From NCBI GenBank assembly GCA_014695345.1, contig JACJOC010000088.1, forward strand, positions 1-59,844: 59,844 nucleotides of DNA. Reading direction: 5' to 3'. Below the pieces are notes generated by a model that worked only from the letters and a program-made list of their open reading frames with translations, had not been told where the DNA came from and did no database searches. Positions 46,850 to 56,744 of the stretch are shown here, piece by piece; positions within the stretch are counted from its first letter, which is position 1; every line of letters begins with the position of its first letter. The stretch comes from Cyanobacteria bacterium FACHB-471. GTDB lineage: Bacteria > Cyanobacteriota > Cyanobacteriia > Elainellales > Elainellaceae. The position numbers were made by a program, and so were the translations under genes.

Positions 46850-47977
46850 CTACGCTGTTAGCGCTAGACAATCAGTTTCTGCCCAATAAATATAGAGAGG
46901 GGAATCTGGTTCAGCAGCAAGTTTAGCTCGGTTGGGCTGTAGAACGGTGAGGCGATCGCCCGACAGCAACTCTACCAAGTAATGGACGTGAGTACCCAAG
47001 TACATCGTATGCATCAGCCGCCCTTCAAAACAGTTGATTGGGCTACTGGGCTTTTCTAGACTCAGCTGAATTTTCTCGGGACGCACACTCACAACCACCT
47101 GATTGGGCATAGAGCCATTTAAGGATTCAGTTGGCTTAACCAAAATTCGCAACCCTCGCTCTGTTCTCACCTGCCACATGCCATAGTCTGTCGTTTCTAT
47201 TCGCCCCTTAAACAAGTTTGTATCCCCAATGAAATCAGCCACAAAGGGCGTTTGAGGATAGTCGTAAATCTGATTCGGGGTGCCAATTTGCTCTAGCTTG
47301 CCATCGTGCATCACTGCAATTCGGTCAGAGAGGCTTAAAGCTTCTTCCTGGTCGTGAGTCACCATTACAAACGTCACGCCCAAGTTTTTGTGCAGTGTCG
47401 AAAGCTCAACCTGCATTTCCTTCCGGAGTTTTAAGTCCAGCGCGCCCAACGGCTCATCCAATAGCACAACCGTCGGCTGATTAACCAGTGCTCTGGCTAG
47501 AGCAACTCGCTGCTGTTGACCTCCCGATAGCTGGGCTGGATAACGCCGGGCAAACTGCTCCATCTTGACCAAACGCAGCGATTCCTGCACTCGCTTTTGA
47601 ATTTCTGCCTTGCTCTGACGCTTAATTCGTAGACCAAATGCAATATTCTCCCAAACCGAGAGATGGCCAAATAGGGCATAGCTCTGAAAGACAGTATTAA
47701 CGGGGCGGCGATAGGCTGGCACCCCAGACATGGATCTGCCTCGAATTAATACTTCCCCGGCTGAAGGTTCTTCAAATCCGGCAATCAACCTGAGCGTAGT
47801 CGTCTTGCCGCAGCCGGATGGGCCTAGGATGCTAAAAAATTCACCTTGTCGAATATTGAGATCAATTCCTCGAACGACGGTTTCGCCGTTAAATACCTTG
47901 AATACTTTGCGGAGTTCGACATCGAACCGCGTATTGGTCTCGGCGACGGGTCGATTTTGCATAGCAGTCTGAGACAT
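46850..47977 (-). CDS. potA: Spermidine/putrescine ABC transporter ATPase PotA
   Basis: This is a 375-residue ATPase. Walker A is GPSGCGKTT (about 50-58), the signature is LSGGQQQRVALARAL and Walker B is VVLLDEPLGALD. The C-terminal TOBE-like domain starts after about 250 (NLFKGRIETTDYGMW, then VSVRPEKIQLS). ATG 47977 (MSQTAMQN) is preferred because GGAGAG lies about 8 nt upstream. The TTG at 47995 would place that Shine-Dalgarno sequence inside the gene. It is first of the potA-D-B-C operon, divergent from mrdA. Confidence 0.93.
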   Translation of the reverse strand: MSQTAMQNRPVAETNTRFDVELRKVFKVFNGETVVRGIDLNIRQGEFFSILGPSGCGKTTTLRLIAGFEEPSAGEVLIRGRSMSGVPAYRRPVNTVFQSYALFGHLSVWENIAFGLRIKRQSKAEIQKRVQESLRLVKMEQFARRYPAQLSGGQQQRVALARALVNQPTVVLLDEPLGALDLKLRKEMQVELSTLHKNLGVTFVMVTHDQEEALSLSDRIAVMHDGKLEQIGTPNQIYDYPQTPFVADFIGDTNLFKGRIETTDYGMWQVRTERGLRILVKPTESLNGSMPNQVVVSVRPEKIQLSLEKPSSPINCFEGRLMHTMYLGTHVHYLVELLSGDRLTVLQPNRAKLAAEPDSPLYIYWAETDCLALTA

Positions 47978-48335
47978 TGTTGCAACTCTCCGCAATAGTT
48001 CCCAGTTAAGTGGTGAATCATTGATGTTAGCTAAGCCTATCTTTAGGCAGCCATTAAAAATTGATAGTTACCTGTGATACAGCTTGTTTTGGCTAGTCAG
48101 CCTAGCCGACCGCTGCATTAAGCTGCCTCCCGTAGAATTTAGCTCTAATTGCACCAATACTTTATTGCATCAACTAGGATACAAGATACTAAAAGAGAAA
48201 ATTGGCATTGCTTACCTGAGAATGGGCTAAAGTTGAACACAACCTTGGGGATCAGCTACGGTACTGCTTTGTAGGGAGTAGCGGTAGACTAGGAAAGGTT
48301 TTTTTCAGATGGAAATCGTCGAGGCTTAATTTGTC
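47978..48335. other. Divergent promoter region, potA and mrdA
   Basis: This is a 358-bp spacer between divergently transcribed genes. It contains an A/T-rich stretch near 48150-48215 that is suitable for promoters. I see no coding frame, repeat or riboswitch in it. Confidence 0.45.
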
Positions 48336-50159
48336 GTGCCGATGACTCTAACCAAACACCCGTCTGCTACGACTCAGCAGCCCAATGCGCGCAGTGTTGG
48401 GAAACAGTATCAGTCTTTGGTGGTGATGCTGCTGGTCACTCTGACGCTGCTAGGGGGCATCGGAAGTCGTTTAACTTATTTGCAGTTGGTGCAGGGCGAT
48501 CGCAACCGCCAGCTTGCTGACAACAACCGCATTCGTCTGATTCCAAGGCAGCCAGAGCGCGGCAAAATTCTAGACCGGGAAGGCAGAATTTTGGCGGGTA
48601 GTCGCCTGTCCTATGCGGTGTTTCTCTGGCCGATCGCTAATCAACAAGCTGAATGGAACAGAATTTCACAGCGCCTCTCAGAAGTTTTAAACATTCCGGC
48701 TGACCAGATTCAGTCTCGCTTAACTCAGGCAGGCTACACCTCGCCGTTTTTGGTGCGAATTGCGCGGGGCATCAGTCCGGCTCAGGTAACCGCACTTGCC
48801 GAGTTTAGTCATGAACTGAAGGGCGTTCAGGTGCAGGCTGAAGCCGTACGGAACTACCCCTATGGTGACCTGGCAGCGCACGTGATTGGCTATACCGGGG
48901 AAATGACCGACGACGAACTCACGGAGCATGAAGATGAAGGCTACCGCCTAGGCGATGTGATTGGTCAGATGGGCGTTGAGTCAGCCTTTGAGCAACGGCT
49001 ACGAGGCGAATGGGGTGGGCAGCAGGTAGAAGTAGACGGCATGGGCCGCGTCCTACGAGTGCTGGGCGAAAAACCTGCAATGGCTGGGCGAGACGTGCAG
49101 TTGACGCTAGACTTAGACTTGCAGCAGGCGGCTGAAACTGCTCTGGGAGAAAGGAAAGGGGCGATCGTGGCGATCGATCCTCGCAATGGCGCTGTGCTAG
49201 CGATGGTTAGCCGTCCTGCCTTTGACCCCAACCTCTTCTCGACTTACATTACTGATGCCCAGTGGCAGCAGCTTCAGGGCATGGACTTTCCGTTTGTGAA
49301 TCGGGCGTTGCAGGGCTATCCACCTGCCAGCACCTTCAAGATCGTTACCACGACAGCGGCGATCGAGTCAGGAGAGTTTTCACCCGACACCGTTTTGCCA
49401 ACCTATCCGTTCATTCGAGCTGGCGGCATCGAGTTTTGGGACTGGAATCGGGCTGGCTTTGGCCCGCTCAGCTTTCCGGGGGCGATGGCTTGGAGTAGCG
49501 ATACCTTCTTCTATCAAACCGCGATGAGAATGGGTGAAGTGCCGCTGATCGAGTGGACTCAGCGCTATGGCTTTGGGCGCAAAACTGGGATTGAAATTAC
49601 TGACGAGGAAGCGGCTGGCTTGGTGCCTGACGAAGAATGGAAACTGTCAGAGCTAGACGAACCCTGGTATCAGGGCGACACGATTAATATGTCAATTGGG
49701 CAAGGCTATTTGCAGGCTTCACCTCTGCAAGTTGCAGTGATGTTTTCAGTCCCAGCGAATGGCGGGTATCTGGTTAGACCACATTTGCTCAAAGACAATG
49801 AGGCGGAAAGGCAGTGGCGGCAGTCGCTCAACTTGCAGCCTGAAACGCTGCAAATTTTGCAGCGAGGGTTGCGGCAAGTCGTCACGAGCGGCACCGGAAA
49901 AGCTGTCAATGCGCCGGGACTGCCTCCGCTTGTTGGAAAGAGCGGCACTGCTGAAGATCCGCCCCGTGAGTCTCACACCTGGTTTGGCGCGTATGGACCC
50001 GAAACCAATCCTGAAATTGTCGTAGTCGCCTTTGGTGAAAATTCTGGTGGCGGTGGCGGTTCTTTAGCTGCGCCAATGGTGCGTCAGGTTTTAGAAGCCT
50101 ACTTCAAAGGAACACAGCCAACCGGAGCGGCCAGCCAGGAATCCGTTGTTTCGGATTAG
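48336..50159 (+). CDS. mrdA: Penicillin-binding protein 2 (peptidoglycan transpeptidase)
   Basis: This is a 607-residue cell elongation transpeptidase. One N-terminal helix (VVMLLVTLTLLGGIGSRLTY) is followed by the dimerisation domain (RGKILDREGRILAGSRLSYA, YPYGDLAAHVIGYTGEM) and the transpeptidase domain. The catalytic motifs are STFK (about 331), SSD in WSSDTFFY (about 383, usually SxN) and KSGT (about 534). The start is GTG 48336, or ATG 48342. It works with RodA during lateral wall growth; no rodA or mreBCD is in the window. Confidence 0.92.
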   Translation: MPMTLTKHPSATTQQPNARSVGKQYQSLVVMLLVTLTLLGGIGSRLTYLQLVQGDRNRQLADNNRIRLIPRQPERGKILDREGRILAGSRLSYAVFLWPIANQQAEWNRISQRLSEVLNIPADQIQSRLTQAGYTSPFLVRIARGISPAQVTALAEFSHELKGVQVQAEAVRNYPYGDLAAHVIGYTGEMTDDELTEHEDEGYRLGDVIGQMGVESAFEQRLRGEWGGQQVEVDGMGRVLRVLGEKPAMAGRDVQLTLDLDLQQAAETALGERKGAIVAIDPRNGAVLAMVSRPAFDPNLFSTYITDAQWQQLQGMDFPFVNRALQGYPPASTFKIVTTTAAIESGEFSPDTVLPTYPFIRAGGIEFWDWNRAGFGPLSFPGAMAWSSDTFFYQTAMRMGEVPLIEWTQRYGFGRKTGIEITDEEAAGLVPDEEWKLSELDEPWYQGDTINMSIGQGYLQASPLQVAVMFSVPANGGYLVRPHLLKDNEAERQWRQSLNLQPETLQILQRGLRQVVTSGTGKAVNAPGLPPLVGKSGTAEDPPRESHTWFGAYGPETNPEIVVVAFGENSGGGGGSLAAPMVRQVLEAYFKGTQPTGAASQESVVSD

Positions 50160-50255
50160 GCGTTAGGCAACTCTTTAGCCCTTTGTGGGATGGGCATCTG
50201 CCCGTCTGAAGCAAGCAGGCAAGATGCCTATTTCACAGTCAATCAGGTTTTCACC

Positions 50256-51182
50256 ATGACCAACTCTGTCACTGTTACTGTTCCGGCTACAACCGCAAAT
50301 CTTGGTCCCGGCTTTGACTGCATCGGGGCAGCGTTGAGCCTGTATAACCAGTTTCGCTTCTCCCGATTAAGCCCTAATTCCTCAGGTGAGTTGGCGATCG
50401 CCGTCACTGGCTTAGACGCTGAACAAGTCAAAACCGACAACAGCAACCTGGCTTATCAAGCCTTTGCCAAGCTCTATCACCATTTGGAGCAACCCGTTCC
50501 ACCCGTGCAAATCGAGATCGATCTGGGTGTGCCACTCGCTAGAGGACTGGGCAGTTCTGCGACTGCGATCGTAGGTGGGCTGCTGGGTGCAAACGAGTTA
50601 GCAGGAACTCCGCTTTCTCAGGAAAAGGTGATGGAATTGGCGATCGCCCTGGAAGGACATCCCGACAACGTAGTTCCGGCGTTGCTGGGCGGCTGTCGGC
50701 TATCTGCCTCAAATGCAGACGGCAACTGGACGATTTGCGATATTCCCTGGCACAGCGACATTATTCCCGTCCTGGCAATTCCTGACTTTGAGCTTTCTAC
50801 AAGTGAAGCCCGTCGAGTTTTGCCGACTAGCTACAGCCGAGCCGATGCGATTTTTAACGTGGCGCATCTGGGACTGCTGCTGCGCGGACTGGAAACCGCA
50901 AAACCAGGCTGGCTGCGTACTGCCCTGCAAGACCGAATTCACCAACCCTATCGCCAAACCCTGATTGCTGGCTTTGAGCAGGTTCAATCAGCCGCGATCG
51001 CCGCTGGTGCTTATGGATTGGTGATCAGCGGAGCCGGACCAACGCTACTGGCTTTAACGAACCTGGATCAAGCAGAAGCAGTAGAAGAAGCGATCGCCAA
51101 CACCTGGAAATCAGTAGGAATTACCGTTCAGGTCAAGGAATTGAAACTTGACGAGCGAGGAGCCTGGGTTGAACGGTTTTGA
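50256..51182 (+). CDS. thrB: Homoserine kinase ThrB
   Basis: This is a 308-residue GHMP kinase that phosphorylates homoserine for threonine synthesis. [20 protein letters not shown] starts the fold, the ATP loop is [20 protein letters not shown] (about 90-108), and the C-terminal GHMP motif is [17 protein letters not shown] 50256 ([13 protein letters not shown]) is chosen; the frame upstream to 50190 is not family-like. The HEAT gene follows 32 bp later. Confidence 0.95.
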   Translation: MTNSVTVTVPATTANLGPGFDCIGAALSLYNQFRFSRLSPNSSGELAIAVTGLDAEQVKTDNSNLAYQAFAKLYHHLEQPVPPVQIEIDLGVPLARGLGSSATAIVGGLLGANELAGTPLSQEKVMELAIALEGHPDNVVPALLGGCRLSASNADGNWTICDIPWHSDIIPVLAIPDFELSTSEARRVLPTSYSRADAIFNVAHLGLLLRGLETAKPGWLRTALQDRIHQPYRQTLIAGFEQVQSAAIAAGAYGLVISGAGPTLLALTNLDQAEAVEEAIANTWKSVGITVQVKELKLDERGAWVERF

Positions 51183-51214
51183 GGCTCCAAGATTCAAGAA
51201 GCTGACCTCTGAAA

Positions 51215-52174
51215 ATGGCGAAATCACGCAAGCTGGAAGAACTGATCGAACAGGTCAATCAGTTTCGGAAAGACCCGACTGCGGAAGCATCTCTGAAGGG
51301 ACTGCGGCAGATTCTTCAGAGCAAATATTCAGTGGCGATCGCCGCTGCCGCCAAGCTCATTGGGAGAACTGCTATCGGTGAGCTAACGCCCGACTTGGTC
51401 GCCGCCTTTGACCGACTGATGGAGAAACCGATTGAGCGGGACATCGGCTGCACAGGCAAATTCAGGATTGCCGAAGCGCTCTACAAAATGGGGCGCAGTG
51501 AAGCAGATCTGTTCTTGCGGGGCATCCGGCATCGGCAGATGGAGCCAGTCTGGGGTGGACAAGAAGACACCGCACCCAGTCTGCGCGGAGTGTGTGCCCT
51601 CGGCTTGGTGCGAATGAACTATCCCGACATGATGAGCGAATTGGCTGACCTATTGGCTGACCCCATTCCACTGGCGCGGGCGGCAGCAGCCAGGGCGATC
51701 GCCTACAGCGGCAGCAAACAGGGAGTTCCGCTGCTGCGTTTGCGGGTCAAGTTGGGCGACGAACCTCAGGTTCTTGCGGATTGTTTCACAGCGCTGATCA
51801 ATCTTTCCCCTGATTCTCTGCCGCTAGTTGCCAGTTTTCTAGACGATGCCAATCCTCAAGACTGTGAGATGGCTGCTCTGGCACTGGGCGAATCCCGCAG
51901 TAACGCAGCATTTGAGCAGCTTAAGCACTGGTGGTTACAGACAACGCACAAGGAATTGCGGAAAACAGGACTGTTGGCGATCGCCATGCTGCGGCAAGAC
52001 GAACCGCTAGAATTTTTGCTGTCGTTGGTTGCTGAGGGCAAAAGTGCCGACGCAAAAGACGCTGTAGCTGCCTTGAGTCTTTACCAATCTGAAACGGTAC
52101 TGTGGCAACGGGTACTTCAAGCTGCTGAAACACGGGGCGCAGCCGCAAAGATTATTTTAGGAGAATTTCGGTAG
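51215..52174 (+). CDS. HEAT-repeat protein
   Basis: This is a 319-residue helical solenoid protein. Repeated helix pairs with HEAT/PBS-lyase-like spacing are visible, such as LGLVRMNYPDMMSELADLLA, AARAIAYSGSKQGVPLLRLR and ALGESRSNAAFEQLKHWWL. It has no signal peptide or membrane span. Such proteins act as protein-binding scaffolds, and some are bilin lyases. The lyase Cys/His pattern is not evident. Its position after thrB does not suggest a pathway. Confidence 0.8.
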   Translation: MAKSRKLEELIEQVNQFRKDPTAEASLKGLRQILQSKYSVAIAAAAKLIGRTAIGELTPDLVAAFDRLMEKPIERDIGCTGKFRIAEALYKMGRSEADLFLRGIRHRQMEPVWGGQEDTAPSLRGVCALGLVRMNYPDMMSELADLLADPIPLARAAAARAIAYSGSKQGVPLLRLRVKLGDEPQVLADCFTALINLSPDSLPLVASFLDDANPQDCEMAALALGESRSNAAFEQLKHWWLQTTHKELRKTGLLAIAMLRQDEPLEFLLSLVAEGKSADAKDAVAALSLYQSETVLWQRVLQAAETRGAAAKIILGEFR

Positions 52175-52311
52175 CGCCTCCGGAGTAAGAAGCATAAATC
52201 GTTGTGTGGCTGAGCTGCGCAACGATTCACACAGAGGGCTTACAGTCTATTTCGGTAAGTCCTAAATTTGTCCTGATACCAAATCCACCTGTAGAGTAGC
52301 GGTATCGCTAG

Positions 52312-52375
52312 GGGCGAAGCATTCGGTTACAATCTTTGCAACTGAAGCACAATTCTTTTGCCGAATGCTTCGCCC
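52312..52375. repeat. Long palindromic element (family B, copy 2)
   Basis: The arms GGGCGAAGCATTCGG and CCGAATGCTTCGCCC are exact complements around a 34-nt centre. Compared with 15412-15477, the arm changes are compensated on both sides. It sits between the convergent HEAT and ABC exporter genes. Confidence 0.8.
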
Positions 52376-52419
52376 GTACACCCAATAGTGCTTCTTTACG
52401 AAACGGATTCCGTATGAGT

Positions 52420-54237
52420 TTAGACCAGCAGTTCACCTGTTTCTTGCAACGCATGGAGACGGTGATAGATGCCGCCGTGCTGCAATAGCTCGTCATGATT
52501 GCCGACTTCAACAATTTCGCCCTTGTCTAACACCACAATCTTGTCCGCCTCGCGCACCGTGCTGAGACGGTGAGCAATGATAATCGTGGTGCGCGTACCG
52601 AGAATGCTTCGCATCGCCAGTTGAATCGATCGCTCCGATTCGTAATCCAGGCTCGAAGTTGCCTCATCGAACACCAGCACATCAGGATTCATCAGCAAGG
52701 CACGGGCAATTCCCAGTCGCTGTCGTTGTCCGCCAGAAAGCCGCACTCCGCGTTCACCCACAATGGTGTGATAGCGCTGGGGAAACAGGTGAATAAATTC
52801 GTCTACTCGCGCAACCCGACAGGCAAACTCCACTTCTTCAAAGGAAGCATTGGGGTTGCCGTAGGTGAGGTTATCGAGCAGCGTGCCGTTAAACACATCC
52901 ACTTCCTGGTGAACGATCGCCAGTCGCTTGCGATAAGCCGCCACATCTAGCCTGCGAATGTCTTGCCCGTCGATCAAGATTTGACCCTGCTGCGGCTCAA
53001 AATAACGAAACAGCATTTTCACTAGAGTAGACTTGCCGGAACCGGAGCGTCCGACTAGCGCCACCGTTTGATAGGGCTCAATCAGCAGGTTGATGTCTTT
53101 CAGCACAGGACGACTTGGATCGTAGCCAAAGGTGACCTGAGAAAAATCAACCTTTCCTGTGAACTGGTAGTGCTGCACAGCATTAGGGTCTTTCACCAGA
53201 CTGGCAGCATCAGACCCCGTCGGCAGTTGCATAAACTCATGCAAGCTGACCATTGAGGCATAGCGACGAGCAAAAATCTCGGCGAGCTGACCAATGGGGT
53301 CTAGCTCAGAGTAAGCCATGCTAGAAATCGTCAGAACGGTGACAAAATGACCCAGGGAAATTTGCCCCCGTAGCGTCGCAATCAGAGTGAACGCCAGCAC
53401 CAGGAATACACAGATTTGCACAATTGTGCGCTGCATCATGCCAAGCTTGATGTAGCCGCGATGAATCCGGTAATCAATCACCATAAACTCACGGTTAAAC
53501 CGAGTGCTTTGGCGCTTTAGCTCGTGAGATTCGGTGGCAAAAGCTTTGACCGTTTTGATGTTGGTAATGATTTCTGAGGTACGGCTCTCAGTATTTTCCT
53601 CGTGTTTTTCGATCGCCCGTTCTTGAGCAATCAGTTGTTTTAGCTTGAACAGGCTCAGCGTGAGGACGAAGACAAACGAAACCAGGAAGGCGATCGCAAT
53701 CCGCCATTCGATAAACCAGATCATGATGAAAATGCCCAGCACCCGTGCCAGCTTGGGAATAAGCTGTCCGGCAATTTCGGGATAAGTCCAGGTGTGGTTT
53801 GATAGCCCTCTGGCGACCCGCCCAGCAATTCGCCCTGGGTTGTTTTCGTCGTAAAACTCTAGCGGCAAGGTGAGAATTTTGCGTAACACCTGCGTGGCGT
53901 GATCCCGCCGGGAACGCAAAGCAACATCCCAGTGAAACCAAGACCCGACCCAGGGCTGAATCGGCGCACGCACAACAGTAGTTAGAAAAATCAGACCCAG
54001 TAAGACAGCGATCGCCAATCCTCGATTGGACGGTAAATTAACTAAACTTGCCACCAGATCAACGCTGCGCTGAAGCAACACATCCACAGGCTGGTTGGAC
54101 AACACATTCAGAATTTGCCCAATCGCGTAGGGCACCACCAGATCAATAATTTCAAAAAGGCTACTGGCTGCGATGCTGAAGGCAGCGATCGCCGCATACG
54201 GTTTGTAGTAACGGAGGATGTCGGAAAACTTTGCCAT
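52420..54237 (-). CDS. ABC exporter, fused permease-ATPase (MsbA-like)
   Basis: This is a 605-residue half-exporter. Six helices lie in the first 320 residues (including NPGRIAGRVARGLSNHTWTY in a cytoplasmic loop). The ATPase has Walker A GRSGSGKSTLVKMLF (about 394), the signature RLSGGQRQRLGIARAL (about 497) and Walker B VLVFDEATSSLD. ATG 54237 (MAKFSDILRYYKPY) is preferred to the frame start at 54291. Homodimers of this type export lipids, peptides or drugs. The cargo is unknown. Confidence 0.92.
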   Translation of the reverse strand: MAKFSDILRYYKPYAAIAAFSIAASSLFEIIDLVVPYAIGQILNVLSNQPVDVLLQRSVDLVASLVNLPSNRGLAIAVLLGLIFLTTVVRAPIQPWVGSWFHWDVALRSRRDHATQVLRKILTLPLEFYDENNPGRIAGRVARGLSNHTWTYPEIAGQLIPKLARVLGIFIMIWFIEWRIAIAFLVSFVFVLTLSLFKLKQLIAQERAIEKHEENTESRTSEIITNIKTVKAFATESHELKRQSTRFNREFMVIDYRIHRGYIKLGMMQRTIVQICVFLVLAFTLIATLRGQISLGHFVTVLTISSMAYSELDPIGQLAEIFARRYASMVSLHEFMQLPTGSDAASLVKDPNAVQHYQFTGKVDFSQVTFGYDPSRPVLKDINLLIEPYQTVALVGRSGSGKSTLVKMLFRYFEPQQGQILIDGQDIRRLDVAAYRKRLAIVHQEVDVFNGTLLDNLTYGNPNASFEEVEFACRVARVDEFIHLFPQRYHTIVGERGVRLSGGQRQRLGIARALLMNPDVLVFDEATSSLDYESERSIQLAMRSILGTRTTIIIAHRLSTVREADKIVVLDKGEIVEVGNHDELLQHGGIYHRLHALQETGELLV

Positions 54238-54345
54238 GATATTTAACCTCACTGCCACCCCAAATCGGTAGAAGCAGTCGAGTAGCCCCAAAATTCGTTA
54301 AGATTACAGATTGTAGCATATGCGTATTACAAATAATTTATTAAC

Positions 54346-54400
54346 CCAAAATTTTTAGGCGGAGGTGCCGCTAGACTGCACCTCCGCCTAAAAATTTTGG
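54346..54400. terminator. Perfect 23-nt-arm hairpin
   Basis: Arms of 23 nt are exactly complementary around a 9-nt loop. The outer parts are A/T runs (CCAAAATTTTTAGG and CCTAAAAATTTTGG) and the inner part is GC-rich, so it can terminate in both directions. It lies downstream of the small minus-strand gene at 54418-54558 and upstream of the ABC exporter. Confidence 0.8.
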
Positions 54401-54417
54401 AGTATTGGTTTGTGGGT

Positions 54418-54558
54418 TTAATTAAGCACGTAAGCAGACTGCAACGCCCACAAAATCAGCAAAGCAATCGAACCTAATAGCAGGGTAGAAAAAAGGGCGA
54501 TCGCCACTGGGCTATCTGCTCCCTTAAACTTCATGATCCCCCGGTTGAAATCTGTCAT
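54418..54558 (-). CDS. Small single-helix membrane protein (46 aa), photosynthesis-type
   Basis: A 46-codon gene begins MTDFNRGIMKFKGADSPVAI, then has a transmembrane helix (ALFSTLLLGSIALLILWALQ), and ends SAYVLN. AGGAGG is 9 nt upstream of the ATG. This N-terminal soluble part plus single helix resembles small thylakoid subunits found with photosystems or NDH-1. I recall similar conserved cyanobacterial small proteins but cannot name this one. It is followed by a strong hairpin. Confidence 0.7.
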   Translation of the reverse strand: MTDFNRGIMKFKGADSPVAIALFSTLLLGSIALLILWALQSAYVLN

Positions 54559-54798
54559 AAATGCAGTGTCCTCCTCTTGGAAATTTTCAGGGTTAAAGAC
54601 AGAATGGACTGGCTTGAAAAAGATTGGACTGAAGAATGGGGTTGAGAAAATTGCTAGAGCCGAACCTGCCTCGATTTTATCCAGGACTTAGAGCTTCTGA
54701 GGTCAAATTGAGGGCTAAAAGCTTAAATCTGTCTTGAAGTTTGGTAAAGCAAAACTTTGGGCTGAGCTAGAACTACGCACTATGAATGAGGAAGTTAG

Positions 54799-55740
54799 AT
54801 GAAGGTTGCTTTGATTGTCGTGGCGGTAATCGTCGGACTGGTTTTACTCACCGAAGTAGGCTTGCGAATTTTGTTTGGCTTCGGCAATCCGCTGATTTAT
54901 ATCGCTGATGAGCAAATTGGCTATTTGCTGGCACCCAACCAAAAAGTGCGTCGATTTGGCAACCGAATCACCATCAACCAGTACTCAATGCGGAGTCCTG
55001 AAGTTACAACATCTCGACCCCAAACAACCCTGCGTCTGCTATTGTTAGGAGATTCTGTTGCTAATGGTGGCTGGTGGACAGACCAGAATGAGACGATTTC
55101 AGCCATGCTACAGCAGCAGTTGCAGCCTTCACTGAGTGAAACTGAATTTGAGCAGCTAGAAGTCCTGAACGCCTCGGCAAATTCCTGGAGTCCGCGCAAT
55201 GAGTTAGCCTATCTGCGACGGTTTAGCAGCTTTGAGGCTCAGGTTGTGATTCTGCTAATCAACACAGACGACCTGTTTGGTACGGCTCCGACTTCTCTTC
55301 CTGTAGGGCGCGATCGCAACTACCCCGACCACAAACCTCCCTTTGCCCTATCAGAACTGGTGAACCGCTATCTGATTAAACAGCAGCCCATCCCCGGAAT
55401 GGATGAGGTGATGTCAGAAGGGGGCGATCGCGTTGGCTTTAACCTGGAAGCAATTCAGCAAATCAATCAACTGGTCAGCCAATCTAACGGACGACTCATT
55501 CTAGTCATGACTCCTTTACTTCGAGAAATTGGCGCTCCTGGCTCACGCGACTACGAAATCAAAGCTCGTCAGCGACTAAAAGACTTTACCGAAAAAACCC
55601 AAATTCTCTATCTGGATTTTCTGCCCATCTTCAACACTGCAGAGTCACCCAAAGCACTTTATCGCGATCACATTCACCTAAGTCCTCAGGGAAATCAAGT
55701 AGTGAGTGAGAACTTGCTTAAAGTTTTGCAAGATATTTAA
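54799..55740 (+). CDS. SGNH/GDSL-type hydrolase
   Basis: This is a 313-residue protein with an N-terminal membrane helix (VALIVVAVIVGLVLLTEVGL). Block I is LLLGDSVANGGWWT with the nucleophile Ser. The Asn block is NASANSWSPRNE and the catalytic pair is DHIHLSPQGNQVVS near the C-terminus. It is a periplasmic esterase, lipase or deacetylase acting on lipids or polysaccharide. AGGAAG precedes the ATG by about 6 nt. Confidence 0.87.
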   Translation: MKVALIVVAVIVGLVLLTEVGLRILFGFGNPLIYIADEQIGYLLAPNQKVRRFGNRITINQYSMRSPEVTTSRPQTTLRLLLLGDSVANGGWWTDQNETISAMLQQQLQPSLSETEFEQLEVLNASANSWSPRNELAYLRRFSSFEAQVVILLINTDDLFGTAPTSLPVGRDRNYPDHKPPFALSELVNRYLIKQQPIPGMDEVMSEGGDRVGFNLEAIQQINQLVSQSNGRLILVMTPLLREIGAPGSRDYEIKARQRLKDFTEKTQILYLDFLPIFNTAESPKALYRDHIHLSPQGNQVVSENLLKVLQDI

Positions 55741-55875
55741 GTCGGAAAATGAGTCAATGATTTTTGGAGTAGCGATCGGTTTGATTATCGTGAGTGGCTT
55801 CTAAAATGAAACGACTGTCTGTGAGTTATTGAGAGTGTTAGTGCAGGTACAAACGCCTGCTTCAAGCATGAGTAT

Positions 55876-55932
55876 GGTGCGTTCCCAGAAATCTATTAGT
55901 GGAATAGCAAGAGTTGCATTAAAGAACGCACC
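55876..55932. repeat. 57-nt palindrome-ended repeat, copy A
   Basis: It begins GGTGCGTTC and ends GAACGCACC, with a conserved centre CCCAGAAATCTATTAGTGG and TAGCAAGAGTTGCATTAA. Copies of equal length are at 58480-58536 and 59479-59535. This copy lacks a neighbouring attC-like element, but its left flank GCTTCAAGCATGAG is shared with the copy at 58480. It lies between convergent genes. Confidence 0.85.
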
Positions 55933-55948
55933 CTAATCGGCGATCGCA

Positions 55949-56734
55949 CTAAACGACAGCACAAACCATAAGCGTTGTTCCCACTATAATCACCGCAATT
56001 GCGCTAATCATTGGAATGTAGAGCTGAAAGGGTTGAACCCAGTGAACTTGCTTTAACCAGTGGTGAGCATAGAGAGTGACCCAGCCAATGCTAATCAATA
56101 CGATCGCTAATCCAAAACTAAAGGCACAAACCAACAACAAGCCGTAGGCAGTTTGGTGCAGGGCGATCGCACTCAGCAGCAACACCAAAGCTGATGGACA
56201 GGGAACCAATCCTCCAGCAATTCCCAATGACACGAGAGAGCGTAGTGTGATTTGAGCCGGGGAATGCTGATGCGTATGGTTAGCAGAATGCGGGTGAGGA
56301 TGGTTATTGGCAGCAGAATGCAAAAATCGCTCCAGTAACCAGAAACCAACGCCACAGACCATCAAGCCGCTGACTAAACTGAGAACCGGATACAACTGCT
56401 CTGGCAAGATGTATCTGGACAAAAACAAGGCTAAAACCCCCAGCGCGAAGACGCTGACAGTGTGGGTCAATGTTGTCACCAACCCTAATAAAACCGCGTG
56501 TTGAGGTGTACCGCGTGAGCCGACCAGATAGGCGGCTACCATTGTTTTTCCATGTCCTGGAGAGAGCGCATGTCCAGCTCCAGCCGTCAAAGCAAGTCCT
56601 ATTCCACCCAGCATGAATGTTGGAGACAGGTTGGTTTGCGCCAGGTTTTGCGTCAAAAATTGACCATGCCCAATGTGTGCCAGAACTGGCTGACCCGCCA
56701 GAAACAGAGTGGGTAATGCAGAGCCAGTGATCAC
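55949..56734 (-). CDS. Nickel/cobalt exporter, NicO/RcnA-like
   Basis: This is a 261-residue membrane protein with six hydrophobic segments. The family signature HALSPGHGKTMVAAYLVGSR is followed by LVTTLTHTVSVFALG, where His residues bind metal. A His-rich cytoplasmic loop (HPHPHSANHTHQH, about residues 146-158) may sense or deliver Ni or Co. LVPCPSALVLLLSAIAL is the second signature. GTG 56734 is chosen, since TAGGAGG ends 6 nt upstream. The longer frame to 56791 overlaps the preceding gene. Confidence 0.85.
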   Translation of the reverse strand: MITGSALPTLFLAGQPVLAHIGHGQFLTQNLAQTNLSPTFMLGGIGLALTAGAGHALSPGHGKTMVAAYLVGSRGTPQHAVLLGLVTTLTHTVSVFALGVLALFLSRYILPEQLYPVLSLVSGLMVCGVGFWLLERFLHSAANNHPHPHSANHTHQHSPAQITLRSLVSLGIAGGLVPCPSALVLLLSAIALHQTAYGLLLVCAFSFGLAIVLISIGWVTLYAHHWLKQVHWVQPFQLYIPMISAIAVIIVGTTLMVCAVV

Positions 56735-56744
56735 AATCAGCCTC

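Noticed and set aside
48336..50159. Loss of PBP2 activity from SSD in place of SxN
   Set aside because: The STFK and KSGT motifs are present, and Asp at this position is a known variant in PBP2-type enzymes, so it is not treated as broken.
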